Source: Panaeolus papilionaceus
Lineage: Eukaryota; Basidiomycota; Agaricomycetes; Agaricales
Assembly (NCBI GenBank): GCA_015501605.1
Contig: JADNRZ010000012.1
Span: 1 to 64,000, forward strand
Reading direction: 5' to 3'
Length of the DNA stretch: 64,000 bases
In this document: positions 10,815 through 20,796 of the stretch, piece after piece
Layout of the letters: each line of letters starts with the position of its first letter
Numbering within the stretch: position 1 is the first letter of the stretch
Program-made: the position numbers and the translations under genes
The notes under the pieces: generated by a model
What the model was told of the DNA's origin: nothing
Database searches by the model: none
What the model saw: the letters and a program-made list of their open reading frames with translations, nothing else

Positions 10815-12428
10815 GGTGTACCAAGATACAGGTTGATAGCTGCAGGGGGTGTGGAGGAATGAAGCCAAAAAAGTGAAGGGGGGAGGAGGAGAAGGAGGAT
10901 CAAGGGGTGTTCCCACGCTCTAGTACCCCAAATGCGAAATGCAATTGCTCCCCCCACAAGCACAACATTTCCATTCTGTCTTCAGATCCTGAAAGTAGAC
11001 ATTTGTAGCTTTCTGGGGATATATATATGTATAATAAAAAATAGCTAAAAAGCAGTGCAAATAATGCTGCAATATTTGTGGGGGAGGATTAATTAATTAG
11101 TGTGGTGTCATTAGTGCCTGGAAGCAGATCAGTGATGCCAATTTCCCAAAAAAGCAAAGCTAATTAATGAGGATTGATGAGATTAAATGGGATCAATGAC
11201 ATCACACTAATATTCCTGATCAGGACGAAGATTTGATTTGTAAATAGGGGCTCATTTAATCAATGCACAATAACCAGAGCAGATCTGCTGCTTCTGTGGC
11301 CACATTTGGCAGATCAGACCACATGAATGGATAGATATAGTGTATACCTTTCTAATGATATATATATCTGCCCAAATGGTGCCAAAAGCGAAGCAATATT
11401 GAGGAAATAATTGTAGTAGGGAGGATAGGGGCTAAAAAAGCGAACCTGATCTGCTGGGTTGCTGGTACAATTTGGCAGATCGGATGGTGGGATCTTATAG
11501 AGGCTGTTAATAGCTTTCTAATGATATATAGATCACCCAAAATAGTGCCCAGAGCGGTGCAATATTGAGCAGGGTACTGTTTGGGCCAAAGATAGGGGCT
11601 TTTCAAGTGACCCATGTAAAAAAACATTTTTATATGGATCGATGGGGATCATATGCGAAAGGCTGCGTTCAAAATTTCAGCCCAATCAGAGCAGAAATGA
11701 GTGCACTATTTGCAATTTATATTATTTTTTTAATTTATTTTGATTTATTGTTGGCTCTGGGAGTGTATTTCCTTAATTGCTCACCAACCGCTGATCCCCC
11801 TGCCCTGAAAATACCCATTCCGGATTCCTGATTTTTTTTCTCTACAACATCATTATAAGCACATTTGAATCAAATCATTTCTTACTGGTACCAATTGATT
11901 TCGCATGGCTTATTATAAATGATGCAAACATGCATTTATGATTTGTATGATTTGATTTTATATGATTTCACATCACCAATAATAGTATTTTATGATTTTG
12001 TTCTGTTATTCAATGATGATTTGGCTAATGATTTGGTTTATTATGATTTGTATGATTGATTGATTTGATTTTGCATCACCAATAATAGTATTTATGATTT
12101 TGTAGAAATGATTTCGCATCACCAATAATAATATTTTATGATTTCATTCTGTCATTCAATTATGATTTGGCATATGGGTAAATATATGATTTGGTTAATG
12201 ATTTTGACTTTATGATTTGGGGCAATGATTTGGTTCTAGAATGATATATGATTTCGCTAATGATTTTGATCCTATGATTTTGATTAATGATTTGTTGTCT
12301 GGATTAATGTATGATTTGGTCTCTGTTTATGATTTGATTTGGAGTTATGATTTTCGACGTCTGGCAAAGTGCATTGATGAGCTCTGGCTATGCCACACCC
12401 AATCATTGGCCTTATCAATAACCACTCA
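10815..12428 (-). repeat. Foldback 1 right arm
   Basis: Inverted, near-identical copy of the left arm. Small differences are confined mostly to the outermost 40 bp. The apparent ORFs in the two arms are mirror images and show no coding character. Confidence 0.88.
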
Positions 12429-12434
12429 ATAGAT

Positions 12435-13478
12435 TGTGTGTTCGAAGGCTAGTGGGATCTGTGTGGGGCTTGTTCCCAGCATGAGTTCAAACGGGGAATG
12501 GGGTCTGTCTGAGTGTTGTTGGTTATTGTGAGTGAATTCAAGAGTGGGGAGAGCGTCTGGCCAGGATTCGGGGTTTGTGATGCAGTAGATAGAGAGGTAG
12601 ACTTCAATTTCTTGGTTAAAGTGTTCAGTGGTTCTGTCAGTTTGGGGGTGGTAGGCAGTGGAGAGTTTGGATTCGACATTGAGGAGTCTGAGGAGTTCTT
12701 TGAAGGCATGGGCAGCGAATCTGGGGTCACAATCTGAGGTGATGGAGTCTGGGAGTCCAAATCGTTTGTAGAGATTGTCAAGTAAAAGTTTGGCAATGCC
12801 TTCGGCAGAGATCATTTTGGAACAAGGGATAAGGATTACCCCCTTCGTAAGGCCGTGGTCCACCACGGATAGAATAGAGTCATATCTGAGGGATGGTGGA
12901 AGGTCAGTGATCAAATCCATTGAGGTTTGGGCAAAGGGTTTCATTGATTCTGGAGCGGGAATCAGAATTAGTGTGGGTCTTGCAGGGTTCCTATCAATCT
13001 TGAACTGTTGGCAGGTGGCACATCCTTTGATGTAGGAGGAGATGAAATGTCTCATGCCTGGCCACCAATAGGATCTGGCGACAGCATTGTATGTTTCTAT
13101 CTGTCCAGGATGTCCGGCAGAAACTGGGTTGTGGAAGTGCATGACTATGGACTTGCGGAGTTCCAGGTTGTTGGGAATATATGTCTTGTTCTTGTAAAAG
13201 AGTAGTTTCCCATGTTCTCCTTCTTCAAAGGACCAGTTGTTTATGGTGGTTCCAGTGGTTATGTTGGTGTTCTTGAGTAGGGTCTCCAAGGCTTCCATGG
13301 CGTTTTTGTCTAGGGGTCTCGCATCAGCTATCTGCTTCTGGAGTTCAGTGTCGATGAGGTTGATGAATAGTGATTCGGGGAGCATTGTGATGTTGGTGTT
13401 TTCTTCGTTTTCTCCTTCTGGCATGAGGTCTGGTCGTTGTGAGAGAGCATCTGACTGAACCATTTTGTGACCCAGCAT
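12435..13478 (-). pseudogene. Gypsy integrase (element A), cut by foldback 1
   Basis: The frame starts MLGHKMVQSDALSQRPDL (end of RNase H/linker). It has an HHCC-type zinc region (VMHFHNPVSAGHPGQ ... CATCQQF) and a catalytic core with TSMDLITDLPP, SDCDPRFAAHAF and the glutamate in TEHFNQEIEVYL. It ends ...FEHTIY at the foldback insertion. The frame is open across the domain, but the gene is severed from its chromodomain and from a decayed RT. It is essentially identical to 28338-29390. Confidence 0.88.
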
Positions 13479-14521
13479 GTGTTCAAGTTTGATGTTGTAT
13501 TCGGAAAGGATAAGGAACCATCAGGCTTGTCATCGATTAAGGTTCTGGGGGGAGTGCCAGTATGTGAGGTTCTTGTGGTCAGAGTAGATGGTGGTCATGT
13601 GAGGGGATCCCAGGATATAATGTTTCCATTCTTCAAGAGCTCGGATAACTCCTAAAGTTCTTGATCGAAGACTTGGTAGTTCTGTTCGGCAGGAGAGAAT
13701 GAACAAGAGAGAAAACAGACGGGGTGGCATTTTCCGTTGCTGTCGGTTTGAGTTAGGACAGCTCCGTAAGTGTACTGGGATGCGTCAGCTTCAATTTGAA
13801 ATGGTCGGTTTTGGTCTGGCATGGCAAGCACTGGTTCCTTGCTGAATCGTTCTTTGAGGTTGTCAAATGCGAGTTGATGGGTGTCAGTCCATAAGAAGGA
13901 TCAGTCTTTTCAGAGTAGGTCGTTTAGGGGTCGGGCAAGGTCGGAGTAGTGTCGGATGAATTTTCGGTAGAAGTTTCCAAAACCAAGGAATGATCGGACT
14001 TGCTTGAGGGTCTTTGGTGTCAGCCAATCCTTAATTCCTGAGATCTTGGTGGGGTCCATGGAAATCTTGTTATGTTTGATGATGAATCCTAGGTAGGCAA
14101 TCTTGGTTTTGTTGAACTTGCACTTCTTGGGTTTCAGGTAAAGGTCATTTTCTTTCATAATCTGGAGTACTTCTTTGGTGTATTTTTCAAGGTCTTGTTT
14201 GTTCGTGGCATAGATTAAGATGTCGTCCATGTAGATGATGATATAGCCGTTTTTGACCTGTCAGATGAAGATGCTGTCCATCATCAATTGGAAAGTCACC
14301 AGGGAGTTGCAGAGACCGAAGAACATGACAAGGGGTTCAAAGAGTCCATACTTGGTCTTGAAGGCTGCTTTCCATTCGTCTCCTTCCTTGATTCAGATGT
14401 TGTTGTAGCCCCATCGAACGTCAAGTTTAGTGAAATACTTGGCGCCTCAGAGCTTATCCATAAGGTCGGTGACAAGGGGGAGAGGGTAGGTGTTTTTAAC
14501 AGTTCCTTCATTCAAATGTCA
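13479..14521 (-). pseudogene. Gypsy reverse transcriptase palm/thumb and RNase H (element A)
   Basis: The minus-strand piece includes the catalytic block [20 protein letters not shown] (about 14230), the thumb [19 protein letters not shown] and RNase H remnants ([19 protein letters not shown]). The frames are interrupted by TGA codons and one frameshift near 13660, all shared with 27295-28337. Upstream it is broken by a solo LTR. Confidence 0.85.
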
Positions 14522-14526
14522 ATAGT

Positions 14527-15091
14527 TGTTACGGTTGACTTGTTCAGCGCGTACAAGTCCGGCTGTAGAGTCAACAAGAACGAAGGTTCGAAGATTGGGA
14601 TGCAATGGTTGGTGTTTGATACTATGTTGGGTTCAAGAGAATCTAACTAAGAATGCCACTTCGAGAATCACTTGATGGTATTGTCTTAGCAGAGAGCGAG
14701 TAAAAGAAGTCCAGTAGAAGTTGTCATTCTATTGTAGTTAAAGAACTAGCTAAAGAACATAGGTATAATACTGGGGTTTATATACATAATATAGGTGGTC
14801 TGTGCGCAAGATAAATAAGAGTCAGAAGACGGGGTAAAGGAGTCATAATGGAGCATGTATGAGAATATAATAGAGAACGAGTCATAAATGTGAAAGAGGA
14901 CTGAGTCAGAAATAGGAATAGGGTATGGAGCGACAGCAGGAATGGAAGTGGAGTGAGAAGGGGGAAAGATAAGAAGATAAGATGAGCCACAAGTACAAAG
15001 AGAGATGATAGTACACGAAGATAAGATAATAGTCCAGATAAGATGAAGAGAAGATAGGGGCATAGTGAAAGACAAAAGATATAGCGTAACA
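14527..15091 (-). repeat. Solo LTR nested in reverse transcriptase (element A)
   Basis: 565 bp, TGTTAC...GTAACA, flanked by the 5-bp duplication ATAGT (14522-14526 and 15092-15096). It is a diverged member of the LTR family with a TATA box and the internal word AAAGAACTAGCTA. It sits at exactly the same RT codon as the solo LTR at 26725-27289. Confidence 0.9.
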
Positions 15092-15096
15092 ATAGT

Positions 15097-16130
15097 CTTG
15101 GCACAGGTGCAGCTTTCCATCTTTCTTCGCAACATAGAAAATCCTGCAGCTTCAGGGGATTCACTATGTCAGATGGTTCCCTTGGCAAGGTGTTCATCGA
15201 GGAACTGTTTGGTGACATTGTCCTGTTCTCGGGTGAGGGAGTAAACTTTGGCGGATTTATGGACGAAATCGGGTTTGAGCTTGATCTTGTGATCCCAAGG
15301 TTTGTGTGCTGGCAGGGTCGAAGAGGCTTCTTCACTGAAAACAGAAATCCAAGGGTGGTATTGTGGCAGAACAATCTTGGTCGGGTCAGTTTCGTCAATC
15401 TTTTGGTCGAATTTCTAAGCAAAGGCTTGGGAGTGTGTCAGAGTCGTGTCAATCCAGATTTCCTCTAGTTCTTCATTCGGTTTTCCTTCCATAAAGGAAA
15501 TGATGAGGTTGTCAGTCATAATCAGGTCAGGTCAGTTCAGGATTGTGTTCTTTCCAAGCATCTTCTTAACTTGGAGTTCTAGTTGAGAAATGGTTCATTT
15601 GTCGATAATGATGGAGTCGGTCAGATACCAATCAGGTATTGGGTTCGTTGTGTCATTCAGGTGTTCTTCGCTGTCAGGTTCGTCTTCAATGGGGGTTCAC
15701 CAGTTCAGGGAAGCATTCTTCCAGTCGATCTTGGGGTTCGTGTCCTGTAACCAAGGTAGTCCCAAGATAATCTTCTGATTTCCTAGCCCAGTAATTAGGA
15801 AATCAGTCCTCTTGATTTTGTTGTAGATCTTCATGTTCAGTGTCATTCGATGGGTAATTGTACCCTTCTTGTTTGGTGTGCCATCAACGTTTCAGACTAG
15901 GAGTGGTGTTCTGAGTGGGGTCTGGGGAAGGTTGTGGAGTTTTGCAAATGATTGGTTGATGAAAATGCCTGCAGCTCCAGAGTCGAGGAGTGCTTGGGTA
16001 TGCAAGGGTTCAGCGGTTCTCAGTTGTTCACACTTGATAGTCATGGGGACAGAAAAGGATTCATTGTGAGCTATCAAAGCGGAACAAACTGATACATAAG
16101 GTTTAGACGTTGAGGCAAAATCCTTCAGGC
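15097..16130 (-). pseudogene. Gypsy protease and N-terminal reverse transcriptase (element A)
   Basis: The minus strand encodes an aspartic protease (LLDSGAAGIFINQSF at about 15960-16020, later ILGLPWLQDTNPKIDWKN) followed by the RT approach region (HKIKLKPDFVHKSAKVYSL, EHLAKGTI, SPEAAGF). Several in-frame TGA codons and one TAG interrupt it. The intact target site AAATC for the LTR in element X lies at 15800-15804. Confidence 0.82.
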
Positions 16131-17064
16131 AAAATCCTGCTCTTGCATTTCGGAGGCAAATTCAGCACATTGTTCTTCGTTCAAGTTGCGATAGAAGGTG
16201 CAGATGTACTTGGTGAAATCCTTCAGGTTCCTAGTTGGGGCAGTATCGCGGTTGTTGGTATTCTGGTTCTGGTTTGTCTTCTTGAAATCACGATTGGAAC
16301 AAAACTTGGAGATATGACCTGGTTGGTGGCAGCAGAAGCAGGTGCCGTTCTTCATATGGTCTGTGCGCTCAACTTCAGTGAGATTGATTTGCTTGGAATT
16401 TGCAAATCTGAATCCCATCTGGTTAGAGGTGAAGCGTTTGACTGGTTTCTTGTTGAATGGGAAAGGGAAAGATTCCCTCCAATGGGTGTCCACTTCGGGT
16501 GCTCAATCCATCCATTCCTTCAGGGTGTAGGGGTTGTATCCATTGTTGCGAATTCTGTCCAAGATTGGTTTCTTAAGAGAGTCTTGATAGATCCCAATCA
16601 GCAGGTCTTCCATTGGATTGAGGTTATTGTCGGGGTCAGTGTGAGGGAAGGCATAGCCTGCAGTGATCATAAGGTTCTTGAAGGCAGTGTTGTGTGATTC
16701 GACGTTCCCTTCTTGCTGGATGTTCTTGAGATCTTTCCTTGCATGGTCGTGTCCAAGTTGTGGGGCGAAGTCTTCATTGAACTTTCGAAGGAAGTCGTTG
16801 AACCTTCCATAGGAGACTGCGGTCCTGTTTCTTTGGGCTTCATTGAACTTTCCAGCAAGGAAGCAGCATTTCCAGTCCATTGCTTCTCTATCTCCCTTTG
16901 GTCCTTCAGCAAAGTATGATAAGACGAAGGCAATCTTTAGGTCATCATTGTTGTAGATGTGTTTATTGATGTGGAGATAGGATTGGCATTCAGTGATGAA
17001 ATGCTTGGTCTTGGTGCGGTCTCCTGTGAACTTCTCAGGTGCGCCAAGGTTGACTTCTTTCTTC
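16125..17064 (-). pseudogene. Gypsy Gag: capsid and zinc knuckle (element A)
   Basis: Capsid-like helical region with KKEVNLGAPEKFTGDRTKTK, FITECQSYLHINKHIYNNDD and SHNTAFKNLMITAGYAFP, a short break near 16500, then the nucleocapsid knuckle CFCCHQPGHISKFC. This is a normal Ty3-type Gag. Its upstream part is disrupted by the inversion at 17065-17398. Confidence 0.85.
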
Positions 17065-17398
17065 TTGCCCTCAGCCAACCAATTGAACCATACGACCCCA
17101 GAGAACTAGACTACACTATCACCAGAACCCCAGTCTTCAGCACCAAAATCCCTTCATTCTCTACCAGTATGGCAACTGCGACTCTCACTCAGCCCCTAGG
17201 AGGCTGCTCTGCCTCTTCTTCAAGACCTGGAGGAGCTGTCCAAGATCGTTCCCAGAGAGGACTCTCAGGACCACCTGGAGGAGACCCTCAACCTGAAACT
17301 GACAACAAAGGACCAGGCAAACCTGATCCTTGTGGTAGCCCCAACCCTGGTAATGGCCCACAAGATGATCCAGCTGCAGAAGCATTTAAAAGTGCCCT
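17065..17398 (+). pseudogene. Inverted 334-bp segment of gag
   Basis: This piece encodes LSQPIEPYDPRELDYTITRT through DPAAEAFKSAL on the plus strand, while all flanking gag is on the minus strand. At 38569-38902 the same 334 bp is collinear with gag and in frame, so the orientation here is derived. The breakpoints are clean: CTTTCTTC | TTGCCCTC and GTGCCCT | GGGAGACG. Confidence 0.9.
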
Positions 17399-17817
17399 GG
17401 GAGACGTCAAGGGGTTGTTCAGGTTCCTTCAAGGGTTCTTCTGGTGTGCCTGGGATTTCTTCTGGTTTGTTCGTGGTTTTAGTCGGTTCTGGAGTTTCTG
17501 AGGATTCTTTCAGTTTGCTGGGCGATACAGGAGTGTCAAGTTCTTCTTGTTCGTTGGTCTGGGATTCTTGCTTGGTTTCTGGGTCCGGTTCAGAGAGGGG
17601 TTTGTTGGTCTTCTGTTGTTCTTTCTTGGATGTTTCTAGTTTTCCCCAAGGTTTCTTCTTTCTGATAGGGAATCATAATCCTCTGCTGCTAGTCGATACA
17701 GGGGAGTTGGCTTGGCTGGAGGTTCCTGATCGAGGTTTGGTACTGGTTTTCTTCTTCTGGGTTGCCGTTTTGTATGAGGAATGCCGTCTTGTAAACTACG
17801 GATGGTGTACGTTGGGG
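17399..17817 (-). pseudogene. Gypsy gag N-terminal/leader region (element A)
   Basis: Matches 38903-39321 and, in part, 1-195. It encodes a basic stretch (PHTKRQPRRRKPVPNLDQEP) next to the primer-binding site. A TAG follows NLGEN in the shared frame, so the precise Gag start is not clear. Confidence 0.65.
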
Positions 17818-17830
17818 TAGCTAGTTCTTT
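17818..17830 (-). other. Self-priming primer-binding site (element A)
   Basis: AAAGAACTAGCTA in element sense, directly abutting the LTR. Its complement lies in LTR L at 25650-25662, 33 nt from the start of the TATA box at 25688-25695. Confidence 0.7.
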
Positions 17831-17911
17831 TGTTACAGTAGCCTGACAGGTGCTTGCAGTTAAGGCCTTTGAGCTAGTCAGAGTCGGTTCGGTCGTGCGA
17901 TAGGGTTTGAG
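17831..17911 (-). repeat. LTR L, left part (5' LTR of element A), split by the KDZ element
   Basis: Begins TGTTACAGTAGCCTGACAGG and stops at GGTTTGAG (17904-17911), the 8-bp target duplication of the KDZ insertion. It continues at 25545. Confidence 0.92.
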
Positions 17912-17932
17912 GAGGACTTTGCTGTTGCCCAG

Positions 17933-18125
17933 GGATTCCGACTGACTTCTGATTGACTGTCCGACTGTCGACTGACTGTCGGTCGACAGTCAATCAAATT
18001 TTCAAATTTTTTCCACCTGCCAAACACCCTGAAAAATGGGGCAAATGTCGATCAACAGTCGATCGACAGTCAGTTGACTTCCGACTGACTTCCGACTGAC
18101 TTCCGATCGACTGTCATTCAGTTGA
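17933..18125. repeat. KDZ left subterminal repeats
   Basis: Repeated words CGACTGACTTCCGACTGAC and GTCGATCGACAGTCAATC in both orientations, probably transposase-binding sites. The same words occur in the 1-kb derivative at 2700-2995. Confidence 0.75.
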
Positions 18126-18390
18126 TGCTCTATAATGGGTCACAGAGACACACTAATAACATAGTGACAATCCATTGACTGTTAATCAATGCAATATAGT
18201 CAGATTTAGCTATTTGTCCAGGTTTAAATTCCTTGGTGAATTATCTGTGAATTTTAAGGTTTTATTTCACAATTTTCTATGATTTTTGTAATCTTATTTC
18301 ATTTGATTTGTTCTATTTGTTTTATTTTAGTGATTTTATTTTATATTTTATTGTATTGTATTTTTATTGTATTTTATTTTATTTTATTGT

Positions 18391-18640
18391 ATTTTATCTC
18401 CTATTTTAGTGATTTTATTTTATTTTATTTTATTTTATTGTATTTTATATCCTATTTTAGTGATTTTATTTTATTTTATATCCTATTTTAGCGATTTTAT
18501 TTTGTTTTATTTTATTTTATTGTATTTTATATCCTATTTTAGCGATTTTATTTTATTTTATTTTATATTTCACCTTATTTTAGTGATTTTATTTCATATT
18601 TAATTTTTTTATATGTTATTTTAGCGATTTTATTTTATTC
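18391..18640. repeat. AT-rich minisatellite inside the KDZ element
   Basis: About five copies of a roughly 50-bp unit containing TCCTATTTTAGTGATTTTAT, with TTTTA runs between. The six-frame translations are Ile/Leu/Phe-rich artefacts. Confidence 0.8.
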
Positions 18641-18779
18641 TCCGTTATCTTATCTTATCTGATGGTCTGTGCACGCTTTTTTTATTAATTCACGATTTTT
18701 CATTTTATTTCGTTTTCGTTTTTTATCTTATCTCTTATCTTATCTCTTATCTTATCATGTGGTCCGTGTGTGATCAAAT

Positions 18780-20160
18780 CGAACGCGTAATCGTTTGATA
18801 TTCATCACCGTTCTTCTTCCTCTCCCTCTCCCTTCATCTCTACCCTCCCCTTCTCCTCCCCTCCTTCCTCCCTCTCTCCCTCCCTCTGCACGCGCTCTTA
18901 CTGCCGACGACGACGACGACGACGACGCCAGCCACGCCCTCAAGCGAGCAACGTCGACCCCACATCTCGTAAGAGCACCACCAGCTCACCGCACCGCACA
19001 ACGACTACCACCTGCTCACTCACCACCACCACCACCTGCTCACTCATCTCCACCACCAGCTCTTCACCACCACCAGCGCTCCCACCCCGCTCAACGCCAC
19101 TGCGCGCCACATCACAGCGCGCGCACGGACCACGCGCCGCAGGAAGCAGCACGCGAGCGATCCATCGCTGCGAAAGACGAGGGATACGCCGATAACGCCA
19201 GCAACAGGTGAGTACCTACGTCCCCATTCCTCCCACCCTCTCAACCACCATCCTAGACACATCGCAGTGCATTTCGAACGCGTTTTGGCCTCCCCCAACC
19301 CGTGTTACCCCTTAAGCGCCCCCGCCTCCCTGTCGCAAGCAGATAAGCCCCCTCCACCGCACCAGGTAAGTCCCATGGCACGTCCTCCCACTTTTCCGCT
19401 GCCTCACCACCCCTTTAGGCTTAATGAAACGTGTTTTGAACGCGTTCCGACCCACCCCCGCCTCGTTTCCTGCAACCGCCCATCATCTCCCTGTTGTAAG
19501 CGGATCGGAGGCCAATAGAGCCCCTCCCCAGCCCCAGGTAAGTGCTAGGGTGCATCATTATCATCCCTCCCCTTCTCATCACCCTCTCACCCTCATAGCT
19601 GCATTCAAATCCACCCCACTGATTCCCGTGCACACGCGAGAAGCGCCCATAGCCTGGTGTTGTAAGAACAGCCCACCCCCCCGCCCACATTGCTACAGGC
19701 AACGAACCACCACTGCCACTCATCGTTAGCGCATCGCGACACGGTGACACGTGCCCACCACCACCACCACCACCACCAGTCTACGTTCCAACGTGTCGCC
19801 ACACGCAACGCGTTCATTACCAGCCCCCTGTGTCACAAGAAGCCTCGTGGCCCTCGACACACCCCACACACCACCGCCCTACCACGGTTGACTTGCGTCA
19901 AGGTGACACGTGCACCCACCACCACACCCCTCCATCTCGTTGCGAATATGCAACGCGTGCACTCAGCACCCCCTCCACCTCGTCGCAATACGCAACACAT
20001 GCACCCACCCCCCTCCACCTCATCGTGAACGCGTCGTGATATGGAATGCGTACCCCACCTCTTCTCAGGTGTTACGAAACGCGACACGCGCTTATCACTC
20101 AAAGGCCCCCCCTCCCCTATTTTTGTGACGCATGAAAGTTGTGTCAATTTTTTTTTCTAG
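18780..20160 (+). other. KDZ upstream region: C-rich repeats with splice-donor-like sites
   Basis: C-rich DNA with a degraded tandem unit of about 160-170 bp. Each unit ends in a donor-like sequence (ACAG|GTGAGT at 19208, CCAG|GTAAGT at 19366, CCAG|GTAAGT at 19538) and carries GAACGCGTT. Further GTGACACGTGC and CAACGCGTTC words follow to 20060. It could be duplicated 5' untranslated exons or the promoter of the transposase gene. No protein family is recognisable. Confidence 0.5.
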
Positions 20161-20423
20161 GTAAGCATGCATGCCTGTCTTCACACATTAATATTACTAA
20201 CCATAGCTTTCATCCCCAGGTCTGGCCTGCTGTCTCATCATCATTCCCCACAGCCAACCTACATTTGGATTACCGAACGTGGTTGACTATCTACCTGTCT
20301 GCTCTGTGTGTTGGTATCCCCACCACATTTATATTCATTTTCGGTGCGTAAATTATGCTGAATTATTGTCAAAATATTATTCTAACCCTAACCCTAGTCA
20401 CACATAACTTGTACTTTTTCCGC

Positions 20424-20454
<31 letters not shown>

Positions 20455-20796
20455 TTTTTTTTTTGTCAGTCTCAGTCTCGTTTTTCCTTCTTTTTTTTTT
20501 GTCATATATTCTCTTTCTCATATCTCTAGTCTCCTATCTGTACACTGTCTGCTATTCTCTTGTGTAGATACCGCTTTTCAGCATTATCTACATTGCATTT
20601 CTCTTGTCTCATCTACGTGCTGATCGTGTTCTCTGTATCTACGTCCCTGTTCTCTGTATATACATCTCTGTCTCTGTCTCTGCTCTCATATCTACGCCTT
20701 TCTCTGTTGATATATATGTCTTTCTCTTTTTTGATACTCTTCCATTTTCATTTTATCTTTGTACAATTTTATCCATGCCCAATACTTGAAACAAAG

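Larger units (their letters stand above)
8017..12428. mobile_element. Foldback family element 1 (4.4 kb, long inverted repeats)
   Basis: Two arms of about 1.6 kb (8017-9631 and 10815-12428) are nearly perfect inverted copies around a 1.2-kb core. The insertion splits the pol frame of element A and is flanked by ATAGAT at 8011-8016 and 12429-12434. The uninterrupted copy at 29388-29395 has the site once, so this is a 6-bp target duplication. The tips read CACTAGTTATTGAC and, inverted, TGAGTGGTTATTGAT. No convincing ORF exists in the arms or core, so it is probably mobilised in trans. Superfamily not identified. Confidence 0.9.

Noticed and set aside
18279..18603. Hydrophobic ORFs rich in Ile, Leu, Phe and Tyr
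   Set aside because: Translation of a TTTTA-rich minisatellite, not membrane proteins.
20383..20398. Telomere-like CTAACCCTAACCCTA
   Set aside because: Only two repeats, inside a transposon; too short to mark a telomere relic.
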